The position numbers and the translations under genes are program-made. Shown one piece after another: positions 38,440 through 52,176 of a DNA stretch of 64,000 nucleotides. The notes below the pieces were generated by a model that was not told the DNA's origin, made no database searches, and saw only the letters and a program-made list of their open reading frames with translations. Position 1 is the first letter of the stretch, and each line of letters starts with the position of its first letter. This stretch comes from Tenebrio molitor (Eukaryota; Arthropoda; Insecta; Coleoptera; Tenebrionidae), in NCBI RefSeq assembly GCF_963966145.1, contig NC_091055.1:7068001-7132000 (forward strand), given 5' to 3'.

Positions 38440-41400
38440 TATTTATTATTTAATTTAATTGATTTAAAAAATTCTTACTTTTTTTTGCTTAAATAAATCA
38501 ATACAAATTCAAAAGTGGATGTTCTACATTCTGAAATATTTAGAATGGAGCGAGTTGTTTATTTACAAGTTTTGTGAAAACTGATTGTATTTTAAGGATG
38601 TCAATAGGACTTGCCAATAAATTTTATTTTGTAACAGTGAGAATATATAGTAAGTTTAACGGCAAGCTCTTAAGTAAATTGCTTACATTTGCGTGTAAAA
38701 TATGTTTCACTTGTTTAAAATATTTGAGCTATCTCGACATAAAGCTCGTATATCGACAAGTTTTTTGGGCAGCAGAGCATCAATAAATTTTTGGGTGTAA
38801 ATGGATGCTAATGCCGGTTATTTTGTTGATGTATTTGTATTTGGCGGAGATTAAACTTACACAAATGTGCGGATTTAGTGTATTTGTTGTTTTTAGTGTA
38901 TCAGAATAGTTCGAAACATAAATGTTGCACCCCGACGTCTTCCGTCTTATCCCGCCTTTTCTGGATTAGTTTTATTATAGTAGTGGACAATGAAATACGC
39001 TTTTTATTACTTGTACAATGTAACTTCCACCGACGCGAAAAGTTTTACAATTTATTTTACTCGCCCTGAATCATATCTGGATTTGCAATTTTTTGTGGAC
39101 GATAAAACCCCGATTTGGACGTGGAGTCCAAAATGTACGGAGCACAGCTATCTTGTAAAGTTCATCATTTAATGGGACGGCATGTATAATTGGTGTAATT
39201 AGAGCAATTAGAATCCGAATGGTAAGGCCGCAACAACCACATGAATATCCTATAATAAAACCGATTTACTCTCTGCAATTTGCGATGCTAATTAATTATA
39301 ACAAAACAATCTGAAATAGGCAGATATAAATCACAACTGAGTGGTATTTAATTATTATGAAAGCTTGGTTGATATCTAAATACATACACCGTGTGACCAA
39401 TTAAATTCTATCAATTCCTATTTCTATTGATTAATTTAGTCGGTTGTTGTCAATCAATCTTTCACAATTATTGGATCTGGGATTAATTTTTTTTTTCAAA
39501 TTTTTATAAAAGTCGAACTTGGAAAATTAATGTTATCGATTTTGAAATTGCTTGTGGTGAAGTTGACAAGTCCGACTGTGTAGTGACAAATGTAGGTGAG
39601 TACGAAGAAATCTACGAATCGACTTTTGTTTCCCGGGGCCATTGTTGTGGGTCTTAGTTAGTCGGCTCGGAATAATTTTGGGGTTGAACGGTCAGGTTTA
39701 ATTTGGGTACAAATAATACCGGTGATCTATTCGCAAAAACTAAACATTAATAAAAGTGCTTAAACGTTTTTGTCCGGTTTAATCCATTTTGTGGTGTTAT
39801 CTTTTATTCAAAAAAATCTGATACACCAGCAGAGGCTGAGGAAAAACCTACATCAAGTCCACCGCTGACAGATGGGGGTAAAAAATATAAACATGTTCGT
39901 TTCTCCGCATGAGCCGAACTGCCATTGTTATTTTACTACTACCCTTTAGTCCTTGCTTGCGCGATATTCGCAAGTACAATGCTTATTTTATTTCCTATAA
40001 TATAAAAAAGATTCGTTTCGCCACTGTGGGTTTTATGCCGACTCGAATAAAATTAAACATCTGACCGCGGTATCCGACATCAATAAATTTTCACGAGGAA
40101 GATATATCAAACAATTTTTGATTAAATCTGGAAACAGCGATAAATATATCTTTTTTTAAAATCGTTTTATTATTTATGTCTGTCAAAGGATACCTTCCCG
40201 AGAATTTTATTATTGAGAATTTTGCTTTATCTGAAATACTACCAGAGCAAGACACCACGTTCTACAATTTTTTACAGATTTATAGATATCTACATATGTA
40301 TTTGCCTTGACATTTTATTCTCAATATGTATAATTTTTACGGTAAATTTTCGATAAAATTTTACTCGTCAGCAATTAATCGCTCAAGTAACAACAACAAT
40401 ATACAACAAACATCCTGCAATGATTTAGTAGGTATGTGGAAAAATAGAGAAGTCTTCGGTAGTGAAAAAGTAACAAGAAAAAATTTCACTTCTATAATAC
40501 ACCAACAAAGTAAATTAACGACCATCATTTTTGGTCCAAGTTTTACGACTTTTCTTATGAGAAATGTGTCACGCTTTAATAATTCCCTAAAAAAATAATT
40601 GGCTTTTGTCTTCTTGACTAATAAACCTTTCGAACTTTATTTTTTCAACAATTTTCAACACTGTGCCTGACATATTTGTACGTACAGCACAATTAAAATA
40701 TAATCGCAACAAGAACTAAAAGTAAATCTAAATAAACTAAACAGGTCATCTTTCTGTTGTTAATAATTTAACTGAATAAGCGGCCTCGTGTCATCTTTAC
40801 AAGAATGTATGAGTTTTAATCAAAATTAATAGCGTTTATTCTGGTTATGAGTCTGGAGTCTGCCGTTGAAAATCGAGATCTATTTTATATTAACTTAATA
40901 AATTTAGTGGTCCATGATAAGTGTACCAAGTGAGTTAATTAAAAGAAAACAACTTGAATATCTGTATTATTTGAAACCGGGGAGCGAAATTCAGGTTGTT
41001 TTGAGAGATGACGTAAACTGAATTTTGCTTTATAGTGATCTTCAGTGATTCAGGTACGAGTATTTAATTAATCTACGTTACTGTTAAATATTTTCAGTTT
41101 GAGAAACTGTAGCAATTATTAATTCCACAACCTTAATATTAATTAATTGCATTTTTTTCCATAAAATAAAGTAGACTTAGCTTTTTAATTACTTTTTCCT
41201 TCTATTTCATTTTTAATAATTTGAATATCAAATTTAATATGTAATACATATTTGGTACACTGCAATGAATGTCATATCTGTAATAAAAAACAAATAGACC
41301 CTTAAAATTTATCACGATTAGTAATACAGTCTGCAACTTTATGAGGCACGTTTTGTATATGAAACGATTATTACTGTGTCCTGTCGGACACGCTAGTTAA

Positions 41401-42984
41401 CGGCTGTGATTTTTTTTTATTAGTGTTTCGTCTGAATTTTGTCAGATTTACTGCATTTAATCTCATTATTCTGCAGCGAATATGTCGTTAGCAGATTTTT
41501 AAAATTATGTCACATCTTAACACCGTTGCCATCCCTGGAACAAGAGAGACAAATGGATTTGTCAACAACGAGACAGCTCACTTGTTTAGAATTTATATAT
41601 ATAGAAACGTCAATATTCAATTTCGCTCTATTGTGTTTTTCGTTTGTTTCTGGGCAATTGAAGTTAAACGCTAAAAAGCGTAGATTGTTTTTTTTTTTTC
41701 AATATGTTTAGAAGTCTCCACGAAACTTTGATAAATTTTTGAAGACAAGTCGGGGAGGCATGTGCAATATTAAAAAAAAATCTATTTACTTCGGTGCTTT
41801 GAATAGTTCATACATTTTCTGATTCCATCATGTGTGTTGTAACATTGTCGGCGAAAACCTTGTAGGGCTGGCCTTTGATCCCGAGAGACTTGATATCGTA
41901 TGTGTAAATATCGTAAAATCGTTTTTTATCACCGGAATTTAAAAATTTGCCATTTCTGGGGATTTGTTGCAAAAATCAAAATCGTATTTCAGGCGATACT
42001 AAAAAACGAAAAGAAGAAAAGTTATCATTATTAAAATTAGTCATAATTAAACGAATTTTAACCAAAAATATACCATTTTTAAGTATCGTAAACATTTTCA
42101 GGATAAAATGATTTTTAGGTGTAAAATTAATTATTAGAAACTCCAAGAAAATTAAAAATATTATTATGAATAATTAAAACTGATGAAATCGGGTCAAACG
42201 GAATCCATTCAATCAAAAGAATCAACCCTTAAAGGAATGCAGCGTACAAACGTTCCCCCATCATTCTTTTCAAAATCATATTACCGAAAAGCATCATTGT
42301 CTTGGTAAAATTATCGTTTCGTTCAGTCTTAGAAAAAAAACTATAAAAACTCTAGAAATTTTAATTATTCACAACGCCCCAGTTTCCACCTCCAAAGAAC
42401 ACAAAGCTTTGAAATTGCATCAATATTCATACAAATGTAACAGATAATGTTGTGCTCAACAGACAAAACTACACCACTTTTAATTCAGAAAACCTATTTA
42501 CTAATTCTTGTTTTCATGAAGAAGCGAACCTGTCTTAATAGACCGACAAAATACATGAAATTAAAGCTTCATTCTGAGTAAATATTTATGAATCACATAC
42601 TCGTACATTCGACTACACAACCTTACAACCTAAACATTTAAAATATGTAAGGATTTTAAGAATAACCTGCATTTTTCGACACTTTTATGTTGAGAGTTGA
42701 CGGTTTGCATGAATTTATTTTTCCTTTTCATTTTTTATCAAATCCTGTGGGCGTATGTTTTAGAACGTAATTAAGAAAATAAGCACCACATTATCTCTAT
42801 CCCGAAATAAATTTTTTGCCTCGTTTAAACGATACATACACTTCGCTGTGTATTTTTAGATGGTGGATTCGAGTTGCCTCCAGCATTCTAAAATTGGCCA
42901 GACTTGTAATAAAATTTCAATTTGTTGAATTTTTTACACACTAAACTTGGTTATTTGCGTTGTGGCTAGGTTACATAATTATGG
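38440..42984. other. Intron sequence, little recognised
   Basis: AT-rich. A 60-codon frame at 38990-39172 and 90-codon frames at 40326-40598 and 41439-41711 are unassigned and lack splice context. Confidence 0.55.
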
Positions 42985-43285
42985 GGTAATTGTTCACTTT
43001 AACTACTTCTGGAATTTTAGCGTTTTTTCTGGCTAGACAGCCTCAGGGCGTCCTCCTAGATCGTGTCCCACCATTCAAACCTTGTGCAAATGCCTTTTTT
43101 TCCCTCTCTTGTTGTGTTTCAAGGTCGCGTCAAGGTCGCGCCAAGTCTTAGTATAACTAAAGGGTAAGGAAAATTTTCATTTGCACAAGGTTTGACTGGT
43201 GGGAAACGATGTAGGAGGACGTCCTGAGTCTGTCTGGCCAGAAAAAACGCGAAAATTCCAGAAGTAGTTAAAGTGAACAATTACC
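42985..43285. mobile_element. MITE, 301 bp, flanked by a perfect 8-bp duplication
   Basis: GGTAATTGTTCACTTTAACT followed by ACTTCTGGAATTTT is inverted at the right end. The arms also share GGACGTCCT and CAAACCTTGTGCAAATG-type blocks. AATTATGG flanks both sides (42977-42984 and 43286-43293). An 8-bp duplication suggests hAT-type mobilisation. Inside is a short direct repeat (CAAGGTCGCGTCAAGGTCGCG). Confidence 0.85.
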
Positions 43286-43293
43286 AATTATGG

Positions 43294-46089
43294 CAAGTTT
43301 TAGCCGATCGTGTTTCATAATTATTTGTTAAATGAAAACTTGTGGAGTAGACCCCTGAATGATGAAAGTGAAGTTTTTCAATATAAGCTATTTAAATAAT
43401 TGGTGGCTTGTTTGTGTACACTTTTAGTTTAAAAGGGCTCTATTACAAATAAATACATTGAACATATCGGTCTTTTCACTATTAGTAAATGCCATTCTTC
43501 GCTAATTTATTAATTATTTATTCCACTTTACGTCCAATGTATAACAGATGTAGTGAATGTCCTAATAGAAGCAACCAATTGTTGCTATAGAGAAAATATG
43601 GGTATTATAAATGTCGCTTTAGTTTCATTTTGACAACAATTCCTTCGAATCACCCCGGCAGCTTGTTTCAACCTAAAACATTTTCATTTATCTGCGGTTA
43701 TTAAAAGGTGGTAGTACACTCTTCAACATGCTTTATCTTCAACAATTTTAACGTTAGAACCTTGACATTTTTGTAAGAGTGTCTAGGGGTCGGAATCTAC
43801 CACCGGCTAAAATTTGTATGATACTATATGAATCACCCTGTATATTAGTAAAAAATCTCTCAACTTTAATGTGTGTTTTATTACAATGAAATAACTAAAA
43901 CAAAATTAACTACAAGACTTTTTCATGAATAGTATTCCATGCTTTTGCTATAAATTGTGAAATTTAGATGATATTCATACTGTTACCGATATTATAATAT
44001 CATGAGATCAACATTTTCTTCGATTATTTTGTCACATTAAGATTTACTATATTCAATTTCCTGGCTCCTCCACCATTTTTATTATTATTACCATTAGGTG
44101 TAGAAAACTGCGGTTTCTGTTACATTACCTCAGTAAAAATCTATACTGGGTGCCCGCGAATTTTGGGGGCACCCAGTATAATGCGATTTTTACTAGTATT
44201 TAGTCCATTAGACAACAACGGTCATTTTCCTGCGTCTTGGCTTTTCTACTAATTTTTCAAGCCTTTATATTTTATAAAACGTATGTATGTATTATCTAAT
44301 TGTTTACTTGTTCTACAAAATTACACTATTCCTACAAAGCAATGTTACACTACATCTCAAACAATTAGGTTAGAGATGTTGACAACATTTCTATTACTTC
44401 CCGGCGGATCCACCATTTTAGTAATTAACATAATTAACATTTTTTTTTAGAAGAAAAGAGTTGTATTTTGTTTCGTTCATTTTATAAAACCCAAATCTAT
44501 AAACAACAGTTCCTACAGTTTATCCGGACCATCAGGCAGCAGAGATATCGACATATTTCTTTACAGATTTTCCGAACCATTCACTATTTTTGCAATTTAT
44601 GAATAGACAACTCTCATGATGATAAATCCTACAGATAGAAAGTTCACTTCGCCACAACGAAGTATATGAAATACAATTGTACTTTTAGACCGTCTCGCAC
44701 CGGTGATAAATAAATAAAAAATTGTGTTAATTTTTTTAAAGACAGAATTAAAAATATTGTGAATTGGTGCGGACATTTTGGACCTAAATATTTATTTCCA
44801 AAGGTAGTTTATCTTTTGTAGACGACTTCCTCATCCGTATAACTAGATGCTATCAATCACAATCAATTCGGGGATTTTTATATGACCACTCATAAAATGT
44901 TCACGGTCCACCGATTGAGAAACGCTGTCTTAGCTTCAGATATATAGCATGCGAACAGCTAGCATGTACGGACAATTCTCAGACATCCTCCGCGGAAGTG
45001 GCTGCCATAATAACATGGTACCATTGAAATACCGACTAATAGCATGTAATCATACGGTCAAATGGCTACACGTTTGTTATGCAGATAAAGCAAACAATAA
45101 ATTGCTTTAATCAAATGAGACATTGCGTTCTGTAGTACGTAACATTATTTAGTCCTTGGCCCATTGTTAGAGAACGTATGCCCCGATGCATGCAGGTCAC
45201 CGGCAAACCGTCATATTTTAGAAAACCTGTTAGACCGAAACAGAGGCAATTAAGTACAGCCTCTAGGCGAAAAATGGTCGCATTTCCTTCATCAGATACA
45301 TAACCTCTGTTTCCCGCTGTTCATTCTTCTGAACAACATGCGAGAATCTGTCATTATTAGCTATAAACATTCAGAACGAAAGGAAATGTAGATGTGTCGA
45401 TCAAAACGGGCAAAATGAGATTGATAAGGATTGCAAATGGAAAGAGGCGGTATCGAAACAATAGAAAGAAGACGTAATATGGCCAATTTACAAAAAAGAC
45501 GATAAAGTATAGCACAAGCCGAGCTTTACAAGAATCGAAATACGATAGAGGCAGTAAAGTATCGCCCGTATTTATCACAAAAATCGCCCAATTTAAACTT
45601 GAAATATTATTTTTGCCATAATAACTACATACATGTAGTATATATTTTTAGAGAGTTTTAAAAATGGAAATCCTTTAATCATATTATGCACAAAAGTATT
45701 AGCTTCACAAATTCGTAAATTGTCACTGTTTTTGCTAGTTAAGCAAAAATTATTCATAAAATGTGTCAACAGTTCTGATATTTGACCTATCCCGTTTTTA
45801 CTGATAATCGATAAAGACTTTCACGTATGATGGATTATTTTCCTTATGAAGACAGAAAAGAGTACTTCACAGCATTAAGTAGAAAAAAAGGTAGCGGCAT
45901 ATTTTTTGTCTGTCCAATACGATTTATAACATTTTATCTAGACTAGTCCGAATCTACGAAACAAATAGTAGACAATAATTTTTTTATCGGATTTCAACTA
46001 AAGAATGAACTGTTGAAAAAATTATTTTTTATATTCAAACATTTCCTATATAATAGTAGATTATATCATTAAGAGTAGTGAATCATTTT
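43294..46089. other. Intron sequence with one palindrome
   Basis: Apart from the 44132-44195 palindrome, nothing is recognised. GAATCACCCTGTATATTA at about 43843 resembles a mariner-type terminus without a clear partner. 44900-45350 is slightly GC-richer. Confidence 0.55.
44132..44195. repeat. Short palindrome with GGGTGCCC stem
   Basis: TATACTGGGTGCCC is inverted after a 10-base loop (GGGCACCCAGTATA), and AGTAAAAATC flanks are also inverted. It looks like two abutting transposon termini, or a minimal MITE, rather than a terminator. Confidence 0.6.
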
Positions 46090-46370
46090 CAAATTTTAAG
46101 GCACCAGTAATTCCTAGTTCTCTTGTTGCAATATTATTAGTACTTGAAGGTCTACTAAAGTCTAAAGTTTACTTTTTAACGTTGAACGACCATCTTGCTA
46201 TTTTTGATTTTTACATATGTCATCCGTGCACAAGGGCGACTCGTGTTCCACCACACTGGCAATGGTTAAATATTGGGTAATAATTTCGTTATTTCGCTTT
46301 GTTACAGGCTTTTTTTTAATAGGGATAATTTAATTATTAAATATTTCGTGTAATTATTGACAAATAAATC
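46090..46370 (+). repeat. Dispersed repeat, copy 2
   Basis: Direct copy of 2445-2755 with scattered substitutions and a small internal deletion. At about 43.6 kb apart, with different flanks, the two are not an LTR pair. It is an unclassified interspersed family. Confidence 0.8.
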
Positions 46371-46807
46371 GTGAGAAATGCTTCAAATGACCTTACATTT
46401 GACTCGGTCGAGTCGCCTGTGGACATTTCAATTCAAGATTTGAAGTGTTGCAAGTCCGGTTACAATAAAAAACCACCAACTGTGGTTACTTTTATAGTTT
46501 ATTAAAATTTTAAATTCGGTTATTTTTAATTTTTATGAAAAAAAAACGGATCACACTTAAAAGATTATTATACGAGAGATATTAGCCGATTTTGACAATA
46601 GAATTCCAAAAATATGTTTTGAAAATGGTTTTACTATACATACATAGGAGTATACATTCTCATCTACATTTTTACTAAGATTTGAAAATTGTTTTCTTCA
46701 AAAATAAAATTACGAATTATCATATTTCTTTATCATTGGCCAATGTGGTTATAATAAAGATTTTTGTTAAACTCCCACTTTGTGTGAATTCTTCAACGAC
46801 AAGATAT

Positions 46808-47050
46808 AACGGGTGACTACTAAAATTTTCACTTGGAGTTGGCTTTGAGCGAGTTTTTATTTTTTCTGTTACTTTAGACACACGCAAGAACGAACGACAA
46901 ATGTCAGACAGTACAATTGAAACATAACCAAATTAAGAGAAAAAACATTTATTGAAATGTCAAACTAACTTGTCAGTGTCTAAGGTGCAACGGAAAACAA
47001 AGAATGATCCATAGCCAACCCTAAGTGAAAATTTTAATAGTCACCCGTTA
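46808..47050. mobile_element. MITE, about 243 bp
   Basis: AACGGGTGACTACTAAAATT followed by TTCACTTGGAGTTGGCT is inverted at the right as AGCCAACCCTAAGTGAAAAT followed by TTTAATAGTCACCCGTT. The ACGGGTG start resembles the 37059 element, but the arms differ. Confidence 0.8.
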
Positions 47051-47979
47051 CATACAAAAACACTTGAATATTTCTTGTTTAAAGATTCAGCAACTGCTAA
47101 AACAAATAAAAATAAAAATGTAATTCTACTGCTGTGATAGATTTTGATACGTCAATTACCAAATTCTTAGACTTTTCTCTTTAAAAATGTTAATTGTATT
47201 CCATAAAAATAATTTTATCGTAATAGCTGACGATGTTTCCATATACATGCATAATTATGTAATCTCCTAAAAACTCGACAGACATTTTTGCAATTCTTGC
47301 AATATGTATTAGTTTTTTTTTATAATAAACACCTCTATCTGAATCTTTCTTAAATAAAAATCTGTATTGATTTTACAGCGTGTCTCACTTAAGATGAAGA
47401 CGATATTTTTAAAAGTAGAAATTTGAATTTTTGCACAGTCATCAAACTTATGCATTTTTTAAGGTACTTAGATCAACTAGAAGTTCTAAACTCAGCCGCC
47501 TGTGACCTCGAAAATTGTGTCAAATCTCAGTATTTTGATTCGCAATGAAAATATCAAAAGGAGTTATTAGAAAAAGTTGTTCAGAACTCCTCATATACTT
47601 ACTATCTGCTAATAATGTCTTTTAAATGTAGTTTATAATTATTGCGATAAGTAAAAAATTAAATGAACGAAGTGTAGGAGTTCAGATTGTCTATTTATTC
47701 TATTCTCCTGATATATCAATAGCAAAAAATAAGAAAACTAAAATAGTTATCCGCTAAGAATAAAAGAATTGGAAAACTGGAAGTGTTTTCAGTATTTAAG
47801 TGATTTCATTCTAATTAAAACTAATGTATGTTTGGCACCTTTTTTATTCATTGATATATTTTGTTCTGTTATAGATGTTATAGAATAATTGTTTTGAAAT
47901 CAATTACTACGTAAGATAAGAACAAATAAAAAAGTTTGAGATGGAGTGATTTATCGACATCTGTCAAACAGATAGCTTA

Positions 47980-48720
47980 TATCCATTTTTAAATCGTGTG
48001 TAGAGAATGGTGGGACACGCTGTATATGTTGAAACTGGTGTTCGTTGACAATGCGTTTGAAGGATGAGAAGCGACGACATCGCTTCTCGGTTGCAATGGG
48101 AATTTGCGTTTGGAAAAACGGCTCTCTAAGGACGTCGAGGGGGCGTCGACTGATGATTGAAGCAATCAGCAAAATGTATGTAGGTATGTGAGTGTGGGGC
48201 ATTTGAAATTTGTGTTATCTTTGTGGGGCGAAGTAATGGGTGGAAGCAGAACACACATGATTCGCCGCACATTAAGCGATCAATGAAGCCACGGCAAAGC
48301 TTTGGGACCACGTCTTAGCCACATTCGCGGTCTCTTTGATTTATCCCTACGACAAAAGTTCAGGTCTTACTCCATACGCGAATCGCTTTATTAGAGGTTA
48401 TCCGCAAATCGGTCGAATCGGCCGATAAAGAAAATGGCGCGCAAACCCATTAAATAAAAGCCGATAGTTACACCTCTTGTTTGCGGCCTTGTAAACGTTA
48501 ATCTTTGCCAAAACCTGCACGCTTCCAATCGTGGCTAAAATGTTGACCGATAGGTTGGGGATTTATTGCACCTTAAACCCGAACGCCTGATACACCGGAC
48601 GGACAGCTCCACCGGACGAGGGTGCATCAATTTTAATAATTCACCTCACAACCCGGAAAAACCAACTTAGATAAAATGGTACTTGCAAATTAAACTTGGC
48701 TCGGACATCGGCGGCTCCGC
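47980..48720. promoter_or_regulatory. GC-richer unique stretch inside the large intron, candidate conserved noncoding element
   Basis: This stretch is higher in GC and low in homopolymer runs, with segments such as ATCGGTCGAATCGGCCGATA and AAAATGGCGCGCAAACCC. No inverted repeats, and no exon with compatible splice sites was recognised. Intronic enhancer is an inference from composition only. Confidence 0.25.
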
Positions 48721-51700
48721 CACAAATCAAACGACTTTTTCATTACGATTCTTCTCGTTCGTCCTCTTGTCTAACAGGAAACTTGAACTTTGCAAAGTTA
48801 ATTGTTTGCTTATTTTATGAACCTAAGAATCTGTTTCATCCCTCTTCGCTCCTCTCCAACGTCAACTACCTAAAACAACTACTATTTCATATTATAGTGG
48901 TTACTGCAAACTAAAGCCTTCACGAAAGTGGCTAGGTTTTAAACCCTCTGGTAAGACACAAAATTGAACTATCATGATTAGAAAATTGGAACAACCAACT
49001 TTATTGTAAACTAATATTTCACACTAAGTTAACATCGACTCGACACTGTAGAAATTAAATCAATTTTGCACTCTTGCGATAATTTTCCGACTCTTTGTGT
49101 AATTTTCTACTAATAAACTTTTATTCGATCCGACCCTATCTCTATAATGTTCTGGAAACACCTTCCGGAGTTCTGTCGATGTTGAGTGATTCGTCGTCGA
49201 GACTCGAACATCATCTCCGTGCGCGACACAGGTGCGGATCCGGGAAAATTTCAACCGCGTGTCGACTATTCGTCGTCTATGTTGACAATTCATTTGGTGA
49301 AACGATGTCGAAAGGCTTTGATAGTAGACCATTTACTTCGATCATCATCACAACGAAGTTGCCCTTTACAGAATGTAACAGCTCTTCCTGTTAATGTGCT
49401 TGCACGAAATTTGTCTGTTTTTGCGTCAATAAACAGATTAACAGATTTTAACTTATACAAGATGATATATGTATAATTTAGCAGCATTCAAACATTCCTT
49501 CGTCACCACATTATAATTCAATAGAATACGAGAATCCTCGTAAGCAGACTTCCAATTGTGATTATTACATTGCAAACATAACTTACTCCAATTCTCTTTT
49601 TGTTTATCTGTAATGTTATTACATATTCAAATGTTCCACGCAACAGACGTGCATCTTAAGGTAATTGGAATACCCACGTGTGTCGGGGTTCTAAGGTAAT
49701 AATGCGTAACAGCCTAATCCTATTTATCTTTGTGTTAGCACTCATATGACAAAAAACGGTAGTAGTGATGTGGTTTTTTATTTTGTCTTTATTAAAAGGA
49801 TTTAACGTTAGTAAAATAGACATAATTAAGTAAATACCCTTATTAAAGTAGAGTATAGGACATATAAAGTGGAGTATACCTAGGACATACTCGTATAATG
49901 GACCTACTATAAAGAGGATCAGGATTTTCTTAAAGCTCTTTAGTCGGAGGCTCCCCGTCAAAAACAGGAAATGTGTGTTGCTGCAAGTGTAATTTATTTA
50001 TACCACTTCCATCTTATTTTACAGAATAGAGAATCACTTTGTGTCATTCATTTGTTTTAACAATCTAATTTTCGAGATCGGTCTAATCGGTTATTAGATC
50101 ACTGAGAAAACACTAAAGCTTTCATCTCCTGAATAATTAATTACTGACACAGCTATTAGCAATTCGCAATAGAAAAAAAAATAACAGCCACAATGTAAAC
50201 AAATTTAGTGAAAAATAGACAATACATTTATTTATTCTTATCCACGTTTAAAGAGTATTAAATAAGCATACATTTTTTAGTGATATTAAACATCGAGGAG
50301 ACGGCTTTCCAGTGACCAAGTACGAGTATGTCCGGATTTTAATCTAAGAAAAGACATTTTGGCTAAATTGTTCTTTACTGTCGTAAATCCGGTTGCAAAT
50401 GAAGCGAGTTTAAGTAAATTATTGACCTTATCTGTATGTCAGGGCTATAAAGTTTTATAATTGCAGTGGTGTGAAGAGCTAGAAATTCCTATTACCCTGG
50501 AAACTAGTTGAGAATTTACAGACAAATTTAAATTGACACAATTTATTTACTGCCGGGGCGTATCCTTATTCCACTCATTTAAATCTAATAAATTATTTTA
50601 GGTATTTCTCATTTTATAACTTCGTAATTTGTCTCTCAAATATAAAGTAATAACTTGGAATTAAATTATGGTTTTAAAAATAGAACTGCACACAATTTTT
50701 TTAAACAAAAAAAAATCATTTTTATTGAACACGTTTGAAATATCAAAATAATAGGTACTGGTATTTTTTTTAAACTTTTGCAACCCTTAAGTTGACATTG
50801 CCCAAATGGAATAATCCTCGATTAAAACGTACGAGAATGGTACAACGTTGTTGCGCGATAAAATTTTTACACTCTTTTCGCTCAAAAACTAATCGGTTGT
50901 TGACGCTGTTATCGATGTCAAAAGAATGGCAGCGAGTAAAGGTCTTTGTGTGCGGTACATGAGCTTTGGGTAACGCGGTGAAAGTCATCATTTATACGTG
51001 GAAGGGTTTTTACATATTCAAATACAATTAAGGCGACTGGTTCGTGTGTGACCATTAGAAATTTAGTTCTCTAATCAAGATTTATGATGAGTGATGACGT
51101 TCAAGAATTGACAGGATGTTGACATTTTAGACGCCATTAAAAAGGAGTCACATTTGAGTACAAAAAACTTGCTTTACGTGTATCTGTGTCCACATTTATG
51201 ACTACAGAATTCGGTTTTCAAAAATAAATTTGAGTCAACGAGTAATCGAGGCCGCTTAACTGAATTTCATACTTTACCTCCGTTTTTAAATAACGTAACA
51301 TATCTAGATTTTTTTCGAAATGGGTTGATAACCTTTTGGCAGATGTGCCTTCGACCACAGGAGACGAGACAGTTTTGAAGAAAATTGGATCGGTTGCTAC
51401 GGGCTTATTTTGTGACCAGCTTGATCACCGGATTTAAATCTGTGTGATTTATCTTGTACGGACAAGTGAAGTACATACGTATAACACCATGAAAATCAAG
51501 TGGTGCTAGTGTGAACACAAGCTTTTTAGCAAGAGGGGATTTTGAGCATTCATTATAGCTCTTTTATCACCCTACATTTGACATTTTGATATTGACATTT
51601 TTTTATTGTATTTTATTCGAACATTTTACTCAAGTATCTAATTTTCTGTACTTCATTATGAGTTTCCGTGCAAACACACAGGCGGGAATGGGGTTTAGAG

Positions 51701-51832
51701 TTTAAACTATTTTTAATTATAACTTTGATATGAAGAGTTTTCGGAAGAAATGGTTAACAAAAATGTTGCTTATTTTGACGAGATCTATTGGTAGTTAAAT
51801 TTTCTACGTAGACTTCCACAACACCCAGTGTA
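48721..51832. other. Intron sequence, unassigned open frames
   Basis: About 300 bp at 49095-49394 are open in two plus frames and one minus frame (49060-49332) at once, with several CpG-containing codons. No family recognised. The rest is AT-rich. Confidence 0.5.
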
Positions 51833-52176
51833 CAGGGTTATTCACGGAGGATGACGAGCCTGTCCAAGTAAAAATTCAACCCAAAATACATTACAGTTGC
51901 ATTTTTCGTTCATATTTAGTATTTGAAAATGTTTTCGAACGATGACAGAACCGACATGATCCTACTTACCCCTTATTTTTGTGATTTTAATTGCTTATTA
52001 TACTTTGTTGAGAGAGAGGTATTTTTCTGTCAGAACTTGACATTCATTAAGCTGACATTAAAAGCTATCTATGTCTTATGTATACTATGATAATGTAACA
52101 GGGATCGCGATTGCTTTATGAATTGTATTTTGGGTTGCATTTTTACCTGGTCAGGCTCGTTACGTGAATAATGCTG
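51833..52176. mobile_element. MITE, 344 bp, TA-flanked, same family as 15681
   Basis: The left end CAGGGTTATTCACGGAGGA... is mirrored by ...TACGTGAATAATGCTG. Both arms carry GAGCCTG and CAACCCAAAATACATT-like blocks, corresponding to blocks of the 15681 element. TA is on each side. The interior is non-coding. Confidence 0.8.

Noticed and set aside
2445..46370. The two 300-bp repeats as LTRs of one large element
   Set aside because: They are 43 kb apart with a host gene boundary between them, no polymerase remnants and unequal lengths.
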